Shown piece by piece: positions 49,727-58,818 of a stretch of DNA of 64,000 bases. The stretch is from Saccharomycopsis malanga. Lineage: Eukaryota; Ascomycota; Saccharomycetes; Ascoideales; Saccharomycopsidaceae. Made by a program: the position numbers and the translations under genes. The stretch is from positions 930,001-994,000 of the forward strand of contig CP025322.1 of assembly GCA_004014935.1 (NCBI GenBank), given 5' to 3'. Numbering within the stretch: the first letter of the stretch is position 1; every line of letters begins with the position of its first letter. The notes beneath the pieces were generated by a model, which saw nothing but the letters and a program-made list of their open reading frames with translations, was not told the origin of the DNA and ran no database searches.

Positions 49727-49811
49727 GCCTAGCTAGCACAATCGGTAGTGCATTCGACTCTTACGATTTTGTGAAATCGAAAGGTTGCGGGTTCGAGCCC
49801 CGCGTTGGGCT
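49727..49811 (+). tRNA. tRNA-Lys(CUU) with a 12-nt intron
   Basis: 85 nt including the intron. The acceptor stem GCCTAGC pairs with GTTGGGC (G-T pairs allowed). D arm GCAC-AATCGGTA-GTGC; anticodon stem TTCGA/TCGAA around CTCTTA, anticodon CTT. An intron of about 12 nt (CGATTTTGTGAA) follows position 37, the canonical place. T arm GCGGG-TTCGAGC-CCCGC. It ends with a T run (from 49811), a polymerase III terminator. Confidence 0.93.
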
Positions 49812-49976
49812 TTTTTTTTAATTTCCAGATTAGTCAATCTGGAAGATGTTCAATTTATGTCCATTAGATTGTTAATACCAACGAATCTGTAGATTGACTA
49901 ATGTATATAGTATGCGAAATATCTTATATTCAAGTGGTTCAAACGTAATAGTTGTAATTTCAAGTTTTAGAGGACA

Positions 49977-50134
49977 CTAAATAATGATAATATCTTATAT
50001 TTCAAGCCCAGTACATATCAGTTTCGTATATACGCGCTACGTCTCAAGGAACTTGGTAAAGCCCAATCATGTCCTGTTAGGTCTTTTCTCTCTTCTTCGA
50101 GAGCACCAACCGCTGAGCCATACGACCCAGTGGT
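49977..50134 (-). mobile_element. tRNA-derived SINE, short form with 12-bp target-site duplication
   Basis: 158 bp flanked by TTTTAGAGGACA at 49965-49976 and 50135-50146. On the minus strand it starts CCACTGGGTCGTATGGCTCA (A box TGGCTCAGCGG), continues to GACCTAACAGG, then jumps directly to ACATGATTGGGCTTTACC and the 3' module, ending in an AATATAAGATATTATC tail. The B box, hairpin body and internal T runs are absent. It lies about 165 bp from tRNA-Lys. Confidence 0.92.
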
Positions 50135-50297
50135 TTTTAGAGGACAATATTCAAAAAAAATAGTACGGTTCAAAACCACTTTTTATTATAAAGAAGATTG
50201 ATTTGTTTACCTAAACTTAAGAAGATAATTCAAATTTTAATAAAAAAAGTAAAGTAACATTGATAGTATTTCAAATTACATAAGCCACTGAAAACAT

Positions 50298-51524
50298 TCA
50301 AGCAACCTGACTAGTTCCACTCAACTTGACGGCTGCACCGTACTTTTGTAACTTGGTCAAAAGAGCATCACCCTGTTTTATCAACTGTTGATATTGTGCG
50401 TTTTTATTGTCTGGACGGTTAGTTTCCACAATCCCGTTTACTCTATCAATAACGCAGTTCAACTTGTTGTTTGGAATAAACTTGCACAAGTCCGCATCCA
50501 AAAACTCTACCGAGACACCAAACTGACTGGCCATAGATTTCAAGGACAATGCCTTGTATGACTCTAGTAACTGGGCATATGCTTTTCTTCTAAGTTCTCT
50601 GATATAGTATTTCGCATGGGCCGACAAGTATTTGGATGGCACCAACACCTCGTCGTACACTTTCGACAAATACGGGAATAAGTTTGGATAATCAGCGTAA
50701 TATAAAGCGTTGCTCAAGCTGGTTATCATCTTCAAACTTTCAGAAGTGTTTATCAAAGACAAGATCTCTGGAGAATCGACAATTTTCTTTTTCAAATCTT
50801 TTCTTTCGAAAGTAAGTAAGCCAGACAAAACAGCCAACTCGGCAATCTGTTCGTAGGTAGCTATTTCAGTCGAAGTAAAAGTAGATAAGGAATCGACCAA
50901 CAACTTGGCTGCTTCGTCAAATTTTCTGATAGACATCAAATGAATACCATAATATGTTTTATACCGGTTACGACGTTCCCAGTCACCACCTTTATCAATC
51001 AAAAGATTGGTTTCACTGAGGGTCTTTCCAGTAAACTTTAAATCATTGAAAAAAAAACCAATTCTCGAGATTGTCAACAAAATATCGATTTTGGTTCCCG
51101 TCGACGAGCTTAACTCTAGCGCCTTTCTCAAGGTGGACACTGCTGTGGAACGGTCTCCAATCTTTGCATAGTATTCGCCCAATTTGGTAATGGCTGTTAC
51201 TTTATCCAACTCATTGTCCTCGTCCTCATCTTCTATGGTCTTGATTTTGTCATTAAGTTCCTGAATTGTCTTCTCATTGTTTGCCTTCAATTTCGCATAC
51301 AACTTCTCATCCCATGGCAAAATAGACGAGTCTTTTTTGAAATACTCATGATAGAGATAATGATAATACGGCGCCAAGTCTTCCTTCTCAATCTGTTCTG
51401 TAATATACTTCAAGGCAGTTGGGTGGCAACTCGTAAGATCTCTGCTGGACAATTCAAACGCATACTGTGGGAGCTGAAAATCAGGCACCCTGTCAATCCC
51501 TGAGCTTTGAAAATCACTGCTCAT
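50298..51524 (-). CDS. RPN7: 26S proteasome lid subunit Rpn7
   Basis: 408 aa, near the 429 aa of S. cerevisiae Rpn7. It is a PCI-domain subunit of the 19S lid that helps assemble and hold the lid. The N-terminus has IDRVPDFQLPQYAFELSS (residues 10-27), typical of Rpn7. Helical TPR-like repeats follow (ITKLGEYYAKIGDRSTAVST; RRNRYKTYYGIHLMSIRKFD). The PCI domain is in the C-terminal third (RELRRKAYAQLLESYKALSL; MASQFGVSVEFLDADLCKFI; LNCVIDRVNGIVET). No breaks are visible. Confidence 0.95.
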   Translation of the reverse strand: MSSDFQSSGIDRVPDFQLPQYAFELSSRDLTSCHPTALKYITEQIEKEDLAPYYHYLYHEYFKKDSSILPWDEKLYAKLKANNEKTIQELNDKIKTIEDEDEDNELDKVTAITKLGEYYAKIGDRSTAVSTLRKALELSSSTGTKIDILLTISRIGFFFNDLKFTGKTLSETNLLIDKGGDWERRNRYKTYYGIHLMSIRKFDEAAKLLVDSLSTFTSTEIATYEQIAELAVLSGLLTFERKDLKKKIVDSPEILSLINTSESLKMITSLSNALYYADYPNLFPYLSKVYDEVLVPSKYLSAHAKYYIRELRRKAYAQLLESYKALSLKSMASQFGVSVEFLDADLCKFIPNNKLNCVIDRVNGIVETNRPDNKNAQYQQLIKQGDALLTKLQKYGAAVKLSGTSQVA

Positions 51525-51925
51525 GTTTTACTTTTATTGATTGTATTGATTCTGTGTCTAATTGACAACTCTCTCATATATATACATATATTTTGTCGCA
51601 TTGCTCCCCATACAGTCGAACATTCACTTTCATCACTGGGTTTTCATCATGCATGGAGACGCATGGGTAACATGATACATGCATAAAACCGATAGATAGT
51701 CATGTGATATGTGAATATAACTATGTACACATTACGTTGTATAATGAAATATTCCGAATGTTTGATTATTTTAATATACAAGGGGTGTAGTATTATTATA
51801 TGTGCGAGAATATGGTATATAGTTTATGAGGAATGAACAAAAAATGCTAAGGTAGAATGAGTTAACAAAATCGAAATAGTTTAACAGAAACAGAAATTTA
51901 GAAAATGACTATATATGCATATTGT
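51525..51925. other. Intergenic region: RPN7 promoter
   Basis: 400 bp with TATATATACATATATT near 51575 and CATGTGAT at 51701-51708. I did not find a clear Rpn4/PACE element (GGTGGCAAA). No SINE copy. Confidence 0.45.
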
Positions 51926-54427
51926 TTATGATAGAACATTGTTTGCTCTATATTGGCACCACTTGGCGATAAATATCTTTAATGTACTGAAGTCGTCCAA
52001 AACAAAGGTACGTTGATCCGTAAAACGTATTTTTATTTGAATAAGAAGATCATTAAAACGATCGTTAAAGTCGAAAAATTCTTTGCATTCTTTGATCAAG
52101 GCAAGTCGATTGTCTATTGTAATTTCATTACTCTCCATGACAATCAGCTTCAATTCGTTGAATGAAGAAGCATTCAGAATGTTGAATTGATAAGTTCTTT
52201 TAATGTACCCGTATGTGAGTTTTGTAATGTGCTGGTGCTGTGACTTGATTTGTTGGACCAATGAACCGGTTATTCTAAGCTCTTTATTTAAAAGAATTTT
52301 CTTCAACACGTCTTCAAATGCTTGATAATTAAGCTGATGTTTACAGTTATTAAGTAGTGTTATGTAGACAAGAACCATAAACGAGTTGCTCACAATCACG
52401 TTTATATCAGCGTCCTCATGATTTGCGTCATGATCGCTATTCTCTGATATAAGAGTCTCACACTTGTGTAAGAGTTCGTTCAGAATGTCTACTAGACGAA
52501 GATTGGAGCAAAGTTGCCCTAATTCATGGAAAGTTCCAACAGTACAGTGGTCACGGTTTTCTTTGAAAAAGGCCTGTATTTGCATAGCAATGAAAGACTC
52601 TGCTGCTAAATGTTCCTCCCTCGTAGTAAATCGCCAATCCATTTCGCTAAAGTTGAAATTCTGGTTGACTGCGAGAAAAGCAGAATCTTTGTGCAAAAAT
52701 TTACCTCTGATCGAATTTTTCAGTAGATAATCAAAAATATGTTTTTTTAGAATAGCGATTTTAACCCGACTACCACTATAATAGCCATGCTGTTGAAGAA
52801 GAACAAGAATCTCTTTGGCTTTTTCCTCATCCCCTTCAGCAACAAACCCTCTGAAACAACGTATGAGATCTTCGAAAAGAGGTCGTTTGTCTTTATTTAT
52901 GTAATTATCATGAACTTCTTTGTATAGTTCCTTATAAGGCAACAAAACTTTTCCAAAATATTTCAGATTGTTGTATGTCCCTTCAGATAAGCTGTTTTCA
53001 GGTTGGCTCGCAATCATCTTTCGCAACTCGGAGACAGACTCATTTTCTAGCAGAGGATACGATTCCGAAAATGATTGTAAAAGGAGTAAAAGTTGCTTTT
53101 CATCAACAATCAGATAGTCATTGTGGGATGTCTTGATAGAAGTTAAAAGATAGTTCAAATAACTTTTGAATTGTTCTGTTTTTCTAAAGTATTCTCCTAT
53201 GGAATAGCGGGCTTTTGGATCGCTCTTGTTACCGTCAAGCTTTAAGGCATGTATAAGTCTCAAAATTCTGAGGACATCCTGATAGTACTTTTTCATAGCA
53301 AAATGAAACAAAACTTTTTGCAAAAAATGTCCTTGTATCTCGCTACGTTCCTCAGGAGAAAGCGTTGAATCATTACTAGTTTGCTTCAACACCAGATGGA
53401 CCCGTTTGTAGATCTCTGTGGTTTTATGCTTGATGTATTTTCTAAGATCATGCTTGTTGTTATCGCAACATATTAGTACATCCTCCTGTAATCTAAGTTC
53501 TGTAACAAGCTTGTAACATTGAAGCATGTCAAGGTCATATTCATTGAGTGAAGAGCGATACTTTTCCAAAAATGCGAGGAAATTACCAGAATAGGGCTGA
53601 TGATCCAAAAGACCTTCGAGAACAATCAAGACTAGTGGTCTAGTAATATGGAACCCATTGGAAGTAAAGAATTCAAGCATAGCGTCTACTACGGTGAACT
53701 GTACCTTGTTAATTAGAACACATAACACTGTTTGTACAAAGCTCAGATCAAGAACTATGCCATTATTGTCTAGAAGATGCTGTAAAATTGTTTTGGCCTG
53801 CGCCACTTGCCCTTGTATTAACATGGAAACAATTCCTATTTGGTATATTTCACGGTATTGTGCATGTGTTTGCACCTTACTACTTGTATGAAGAAAGACA
53901 GGAAATATCTGGTCGCTGATCCTCATATGGTTCCCCAATAAATGTTGTATACGTATTCTCAAAGCACAAGAACGCAAACGACACTCATATCCATCGATTT
54001 TGTAAAATATTGACTGATACAAGTTGAGTAAAGATATCCCAGCAGCAACGTCGCCCTGGACAAATGAGATCTCCTCTACATAATCTAATACTTTGAAAGG
54101 GCCAATAGAAACCGCAAATGGTTTATTATTCAGAAGAAGTCGAAAAAGAGAGTTGTAATCTTTGGATCTTATAAGCTTCTGACATGCTGTATTGTCTATC
54201 TCATTGTGCTGTTCGGATGTGCTTCCCAAACCCTTGCCCTGTTCAGGATCTACCACACGCTGATTCTGGCAGAAAGACAGAATGTGGAAACGACGGACCG
54301 GCCGGGGAAAGACATAATAGACTCTGCAAGCAAACCCTATGGGCTTAACACTGTGGGGGAGATGAACAGAGCCAGGAACCAACCTGAAAAGAAGCCTGAG
54401 CAGATAGCACGAAGAAATGGAAGACAT
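51926..54427 (-). CDS. Large helical-repeat protein, probably mitochondrial (PPR-like), unrecognised
   Basis: 833 aa from the ATG at 54427. The N-terminus (MSSISSCYLLRLLFRLVPGS, then RVYYVFPRPVRRFHILSF) is Arg-rich, hydrophobic and free of acidic residues for about 50 positions, like a mitochondrial presequence. The rest is helical with repeated 30-40-residue blocks (for example IYQIGIVSMLIQGQVAQAKT; IRCFRGFVAEGDEEKAKEIL), as in yeast PPR-type RNA-binding proteins that control mitochondrial transcripts (Pet309, Aep or Dmr1 class). I cannot match it to one of these. The sequence is fast-evolving in appearance, which is usual for such factors. Function by inference only. Confidence 0.7.
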   Translation of the reverse strand: MSSISSCYLLRLLFRLVPGSVHLPHSVKPIGFACRVYYVFPRPVRRFHILSFCQNQRVVDPEQGKGLGSTSEQHNEIDNTACQKLIRSKDYNSLFRLLLNNKPFAVSIGPFKVLDYVEEISFVQGDVAAGISLLNLYQSIFYKIDGYECRLRSCALRIRIQHLLGNHMRISDQIFPVFLHTSSKVQTHAQYREIYQIGIVSMLIQGQVAQAKTILQHLLDNNGIVLDLSFVQTVLCVLINKVQFTVVDAMLEFFTSNGFHITRPLVLIVLEGLLDHQPYSGNFLAFLEKYRSSLNEYDLDMLQCYKLVTELRLQEDVLICCDNNKHDLRKYIKHKTTEIYKRVHLVLKQTSNDSTLSPEERSEIQGHFLQKVLFHFAMKKYYQDVLRILRLIHALKLDGNKSDPKARYSIGEYFRKTEQFKSYLNYLLTSIKTSHNDYLIVDEKQLLLLLQSFSESYPLLENESVSELRKMIASQPENSLSEGTYNNLKYFGKVLLPYKELYKEVHDNYINKDKRPLFEDLIRCFRGFVAEGDEEKAKEILVLLQQHGYYSGSRVKIAILKKHIFDYLLKNSIRGKFLHKDSAFLAVNQNFNFSEMDWRFTTREEHLAAESFIAMQIQAFFKENRDHCTVGTFHELGQLCSNLRLVDILNELLHKCETLISENSDHDANHEDADINVIVSNSFMVLVYITLLNNCKHQLNYQAFEDVLKKILLNKELRITGSLVQQIKSQHQHITKLTYGYIKRTYQFNILNASSFNELKLIVMESNEITIDNRLALIKECKEFFDFNDRFNDLLIQIKIRFTDQRTFVLDDFSTLKIFIAKWCQYRANNVLS

Positions 54428-55034
54428 TTAACACATTCCCTTGTCAGCGCCGTTGAGAACAGTCTAACTTTGTGTTCCAAATGCTACTTGAGGCCCTAGT
54501 TAGGAATTAGAGTGCTTCGAATCATTAATACCACCTGATTTTTTTTCACTATATGGCGGAATTTTCATGTTGACGGTTTCTGCAAAGAAAAGTGTGCAAA
54601 TGTTACTAGGGAAACTATAATGTACCAAAAGTGCTAAGAGGACTAATATTTGAAGTGCATCAAAAGTACTAAAAGCACCGCATTAATATAAATACAGTGT
54701 CAAGAGATACTAAAAGCACTACGGAGGTAGCAGGGGGTGCACTGCCCTGCACCGTAGCCCCCACAATTCCCCGGGCAATGTGCTGACGGATTGGTGGCGT
54801 TTTATTGGTTCTTTTAAGCGATGGATAGACTATGGGGAGCATGGATGACGGGAGAAATTGCCTACAATGTAGGGGAGGGGGGGGATGACGTAGAACCGTA
54901 GGAGGAGCCGGAGGTCCCTTTTTATGGTTTATATAAATGTAAGAAGGCGCACATTGTAGTTTTTCAATTCACTACCATTGTTGACGTAGATATATTTTAA
55001 AAAAAGTCTCAAGCAATACTTGAAATTTTGCAAC
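54428..55034. other. Divergent promoter region of the 51926 gene and the fumarate reductase fusion gene
   Basis: 607 bp. It contains two exact copies of TACTAAAAGCAC (54667-54678 and 54708-54719), a GC-rich patch around 54725-54790 with a GGTGCA/TGCACC inverted repeat, and a G-rich stretch with ATGACGTA at 54871-54892. No gene or SINE copy. Confidence 0.5.
54871..54892 (+). promoter_or_regulatory. STRE-like G-rich stretch followed by a CRE-like site
   Basis: AGGGGAGGGG at 54871-54880 includes STRE cores (AGGGG, Msn2/4 type), and ATGACGTA at 54885-54892 resembles an ATF/CREB site. They lie about 145-165 bp before the fumarate reductase ATG, suggesting stress or nutrient control; inference from consensus. 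Confidence 0.35.
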
Positions 55035-57047
55035 ATGTCAGATGCCAAGGAACTTACAAACATCCCTCTCAATCCAGTAATAGTTGTTGGAGGCGGTCTT
55101 GCGGGTCTTTCTGCTGCTCACCAGGCATATATCAATGGAGCTAATGTTGTTGTGTTGGACAAGCAAGGTTTTTTCGGTGGGAATTCCACCAAGGCAACAT
55201 CAGGCATCAACGGAGCGTTGACACGAACGCAGATTGATTTGGACATCAGAGATTCGGTGCAGCAGTTTTACAATGATACTATCAAGTCGGGAAAGAACCA
55301 GGCGGATCCCAAGTTGGCTAAAGTGTTGACGTACGAGTCGGCAAGTGCAGTGGAGTGGCTTCAAGACATTTTCCAGTTGGATCTTTCGTTGGTGTCTCGA
55401 TTGGGCGGGCATTCACAGCCACGAACACACCGAGGTAAAGACGCAAAGTTTCCAGGCATGGCTATAACCTATGCGTTAATGTCGAAGTTGGAGGAGCTTG
55501 CCAAGAAAGAGCCAGAAAGAGTGTATATCTCCAAAAAGTCTAATGTTGTTGACTTGATCAAGGAGAACAATGTTTGCAAAGGGTTAGTTTTTGTTAAGAA
55601 CAACAATGAGAAGTATAAAATATACGGTCCTGTAATATTAGCCACAGGTGGTTATGCTGCTGATTTCACTTCTAAAGATTCGCTTTTGAAGAAGTACCGT
55701 CCTGATGTCATGGGTTTGTCTACTACAAACGGCAACCATGCCACTGGCGACGGCCAGAAACTCGTCATCAAGCACGGTGGCATTGGAATTGATTTGGAAA
55801 AGGTGCAGGTGCATCCCACTGGATTGGTTGCTCCTAATGATCCACAGTCCAAATTCAAATTTTTGGCTGGCGAGGCGCTCAGAGGAGAAGGAGCTATCAT
55901 GTTGGACGGAACAGGCAAACGGTTTTGCAACGAATTAGGAACCAGAGACTATGTTTCTGGAGAAATGACAAAAGTCAAATATCCTATCCGATTGGTTTTG
56001 AATTCAAAAGGTGCTCAAAAGTTGCCTTTCCATGTTTCTCATTACGAATCTCGAGGACTTATGAAAAAAGTCAGTGGTCCACAGTTGGCAAAACAAATCG
56101 GAGTCTCAACCGAGGCTTTGCAGAATGAGTTTGACAAGTACAACAAGGCAGCTGAACATCTTGAGAAAGATCCAAAAGCAAAAACAATTGATCCATTTGG
56201 AAAAAGTTTTTTTGATGGCACGCCTTTCAGTATCAAAGACACTTTCCATGTTTCTTTAATTGACAGAGTTGTGCATTTCACTATGGGTGGCGTCAAGATC
56301 GATCCAGACGCAAGAGTATTGGCCTACAAAGATGACTCCAAGAAGGAGTTTGTGCCAATAGACGGCTTATATGCTGCTGGAGAACTAGCCGGCAACATCC
56401 ATGGTCACAACAGATTAGGCGGTTCTTCTTTGTTAGCATGTGTGTGCTTTGGCAGAGTCAGTGGCAGAACTGCTACAAACTATTTACTTAAAAACTTGTC
56501 TAAAAATGGTGCTGGTGGTAATAAAGGCAGTGGGCCAGTTGCAAGATTGAATCAAATCCATTTACATTTGAATCCCGATTTCAATGGTTCTTTAATAGTT
56601 GATTTCAATGGTGATTCTAATTCTACTGAGATTTCCGACAAAAAACAATCTAGTCAAAACACTACAGTTAAACCACTGGAAAAGGCCACCCAAGCAGCTA
56701 ACACTGACACCCCAAATTCTGCCGCAGCCACTGTTCCCAAAAAAGCACCAATAAAGACAATCAAGACAAAAAAAGGATTCGAAATACCAGAACGCTATAT
56801 TTCACTTGCTGAGCTTTCGAAACACAATACCGAACAGTCTTGCTGGATTGCCGTGAAGAATGTGGTCTTGGATGTTTCCCACTTTTTCGATGACCATCCT
56901 GGTGGAAAGCAATCTTTACTCAACTTTGCTGGAAAAGTCGCTACAGAAGCCTTTGAAATGCTTCATGATGACGACGTAATCCCAAAGTATGCTGCCGAGA
57001 CAGTGATAGGTCTTGTAGAGGGAACCAAGCCAGAGTTGGATATTTAG
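55035..57047 (+). CDS. Soluble fumarate reductase fused to a C-terminal cytochrome b5 domain
   Basis: 670 aa from the ATG at 55035; the upstream in-frame TTG is not a credible start. Residues 1-490 form an Osm1/Frd1-type FAD fumarate reductase: FAD motif VVGGGLAGLSAAHQA (18-32), GGNSTKATSGINGA, VHPTGLVAP, VHFTMGGVKIDPDARV and HGHNRLGGSSLLAC near the second FAD contact. A Ser/Thr/Lys/Pro-rich linker (about 495-590) joins a cytochrome b5 domain (about 592-665) whose haem ligands are His621 (HPGG) and His644 (EMLHDD). S. cerevisiae Osm1 and Frd1 have no b5 domain. No signal peptide is seen, so a cytosolic location is likely. The b5 domain could pass electrons from a reductase to the flavin; inference. 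It converges with the LDAH-type gene, 137 bp apart. Confidence 0.93.
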   Translation: MSDAKELTNIPLNPVIVVGGGLAGLSAAHQAYINGANVVVLDKQGFFGGNSTKATSGINGALTRTQIDLDIRDSVQQFYNDTIKSGKNQADPKLAKVLTYESASAVEWLQDIFQLDLSLVSRLGGHSQPRTHRGKDAKFPGMAITYALMSKLEELAKKEPERVYISKKSNVVDLIKENNVCKGLVFVKNNNEKYKIYGPVILATGGYAADFTSKDSLLKKYRPDVMGLSTTNGNHATGDGQKLVIKHGGIGIDLEKVQVHPTGLVAPNDPQSKFKFLAGEALRGEGAIMLDGTGKRFCNELGTRDYVSGEMTKVKYPIRLVLNSKGAQKLPFHVSHYESRGLMKKVSGPQLAKQIGVSTEALQNEFDKYNKAAEHLEKDPKAKTIDPFGKSFFDGTPFSIKDTFHVSLIDRVVHFTMGGVKIDPDARVLAYKDDSKKEFVPIDGLYAAGELAGNIHGHNRLGGSSLLACVCFGRVSGRTATNYLLKNLSKNGAGGNKGSGPVARLNQIHLHLNPDFNGSLIVDFNGDSNSTEISDKKQSSQNTTVKPLEKATQAANTDTPNSAAATVPKKAPIKTIKTKKGFEIPERYISLAELSKHNTEQSCWIAVKNVVLDVSHFFDDHPGGKQSLLNFAGKVATEAFEMLHDDDVIPKYAAETVIGLVEGTKPELDI

Positions 57048-57184
57048 TTTTCTATAATACGAATAATATGTTTGATGTAATGTTGAATTGTAAAAACGCA
57101 ATTGTTAATCTATTTGTAAGCGAGTTAGAGCAGTACTAAACTAAATCATGGAATATATACAGTTATATAGGCTTGTTATCACCA

Positions 57185-58261
57185 TCACTCACCAACCAAC
57201 TCTTCAATTGCCTTTATAGTGATGTCTGCAAAGAGATCGCTGTGACTAATAACAAATCCATGTTTTAACTTGAGCAAATCATCTACGGCATCGCATTCTT
57301 GCAATTTGTGAACCTGCTGACTATGTTTGTTGAAGTATCTGGTCTTGATGTACTCACGGGTGGTGTTGTTGACCCAATGGTCCTGTTGAGCAAAATAGCC
57401 CCATATTTTGTATTCATTTGAAGTATCAAAAAACTGGTCGTTGAACATGACATCGTTTTTGATGCTGTGCATCTCTTCGGCAGCAAGTCCAATCACCTGG
57501 CGAATAACCAATGGGTTTTCAAGCAATTTAAGGACACATTTTGTGACTTCTTCCTGACGTTGAGGCTTGCTATTGGTGTCGTCACATTTGACAAAGGCTC
57601 GCACCAAAAGATTTAGAAGAACTTTAGGGAAAAGCACGTTTAATAATACTGCAAAGAAACCGACCACAATTGGAAGACTTGCAAATAATTGATCCAACCG
57701 TGTCAAAACCTTTCCACTTGCTGACTTTGAAATATCAATAATCGTAGGAAAGACAAGACCAACAAATGTAACATTTGCTTCTGTAAGGTCACTAAGACCC
57801 TTCACTACACGTTGAGCAACATAGGCACCCATTGAATGGCCTAAGATTAAAATTTCTCTTTGAGACTTGTAAGACATTTTTGCACTGTTCAAATCACCAT
57901 TCTTGTGAGTCAAAAAGTTTTTAATAATCTCAATCTTCGACTGGGTCTGCTCCTCAAGCGTGTAGATTGGCTCATGCTTAAAACAGTTCCAGTATCGCCT
58001 ACTGAAAGAAACACCAAGATTTTCTTCAGACAAAGAGCTGGCATCGTGACCAAGATGGGAAATACAAAGTATTTCATAGTTTTTAAATCTCTTGTGAAGT
58101 CGATTGAGGTACGGAATATAGAAATCAACTATACCTGGGTTTCCGGGGATAAACACAAGCAAAGGAGCTGGTTTCCCAGTACTCACAGTTGGCAAAACAT
58201 GATATATTGTAACAGGAAGTTTTGAAAACTTGTATGCTTCTAAAAACGAACGACTGGTCAT
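57185..58261 (-). CDS. LDAH-family lipid-droplet-associated hydrolase
   Basis: 358 aa, alpha/beta-hydrolase fold of the LIDHydrolase family (human LDAH, S. cerevisiae YPR147C). Family motifs: LLVFIPGNPGIVDFY (34-48), ISHLGHD near 67-73, and the nucleophile elbow GHSMGAY with Ser143. A hydrophobic stretch in the middle (PIVVGFFAVLLNVLFPKVLL, about 195-220) is the likely lipid-droplet or membrane anchor of this family. The C-terminal catalytic His is probably in LKHGFVISHSD. The substrate of this family is unsettled (sterol ester or triacylglycerol hydrolase have been proposed). No breaks are visible. Confidence 0.85.
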   Translation of the reverse strand: MTSRSFLEAYKFSKLPVTIYHVLPTVSTGKPAPLLVFIPGNPGIVDFYIPYLNRLHKRFKNYEILCISHLGHDASSLSEENLGVSFSRRYWNCFKHEPIYTLEEQTQSKIEIIKNFLTHKNGDLNSAKMSYKSQREILILGHSMGAYVAQRVVKGLSDLTEANVTFVGLVFPTIIDISKSASGKVLTRLDQLFASLPIVVGFFAVLLNVLFPKVLLNLLVRAFVKCDDTNSKPQRQEEVTKCVLKLLENPLVIRQVIGLAAEEMHSIKNDVMFNDQFFDTSNEYKIWGYFAQQDHWVNNTTREYIKTRYFNKHSQQVHKLQECDAVDDLLKLKHGFVISHSDLFADITIKAIEELVGE

Positions 58262-58818
58262 GATGAGTGCACTTGGAATTCGACTCTACGGCAATACGGT
58301 GATTATCTAAAGACCGATGATAATAAATTTCGTTCGCACTGCGACTAGGTTGTAACTTGATAATAGGTATTCTATAAGAAAAAAAATGAAGAATTGAAGA
58401 TTGATATGAAAAGACTGAAGTTTGGAAAGAATTAACTGGAAAAAGAGAATAGTTTAAAGAGTGTAGAAAATATGGCAAGCCAAAATAGTTAAAAATAGTA
58501 AAAAATGTAATGAGACAATTCGACAGTTCTCTTTCTTTCTCTCTTTATTACATTTGGTAGAGTTATAGGAACATAACAAAAATATTTCAAAATACACTCA
58601 ATATGTCGTGACGATCTGATATATTGTAAGTTACTATCAAACTAAATTAGTGAATTTGATGAAAAAATCTTTAAGAACTAATATATCATAAATTATTGAA
58701 ATTCAATAAAAAAAAAATTGCACAATTAATAGATCATAAATTAATATAAAATCTCCCAAACTGACATACTGCAAAGTAATGCAAAAAAAACCCGTCAAAC
58801 TAATACACATAAATTGCT
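58262..58818. other. Intergenic region
   Basis: 557 bp: promoter of the LDAH-type gene and 3' flank of the ketopantoate-reductase-family gene. Strongly AT-rich with a CT-rich tract near 58530. Nothing else is recognisable. Confidence 0.5.

Larger units (their letters stand above)
49589..50297. other. Intergenic region with tRNA-Lys and a SINE copy
   Basis: 709 bp. It holds the HSH49 promoter, tRNA-Lys(CUU) at 49727-49811 and a SINE short form at 49977-50134. The rest is A/T tracts and the 3' flank of RPN7. Confidence 0.5.
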
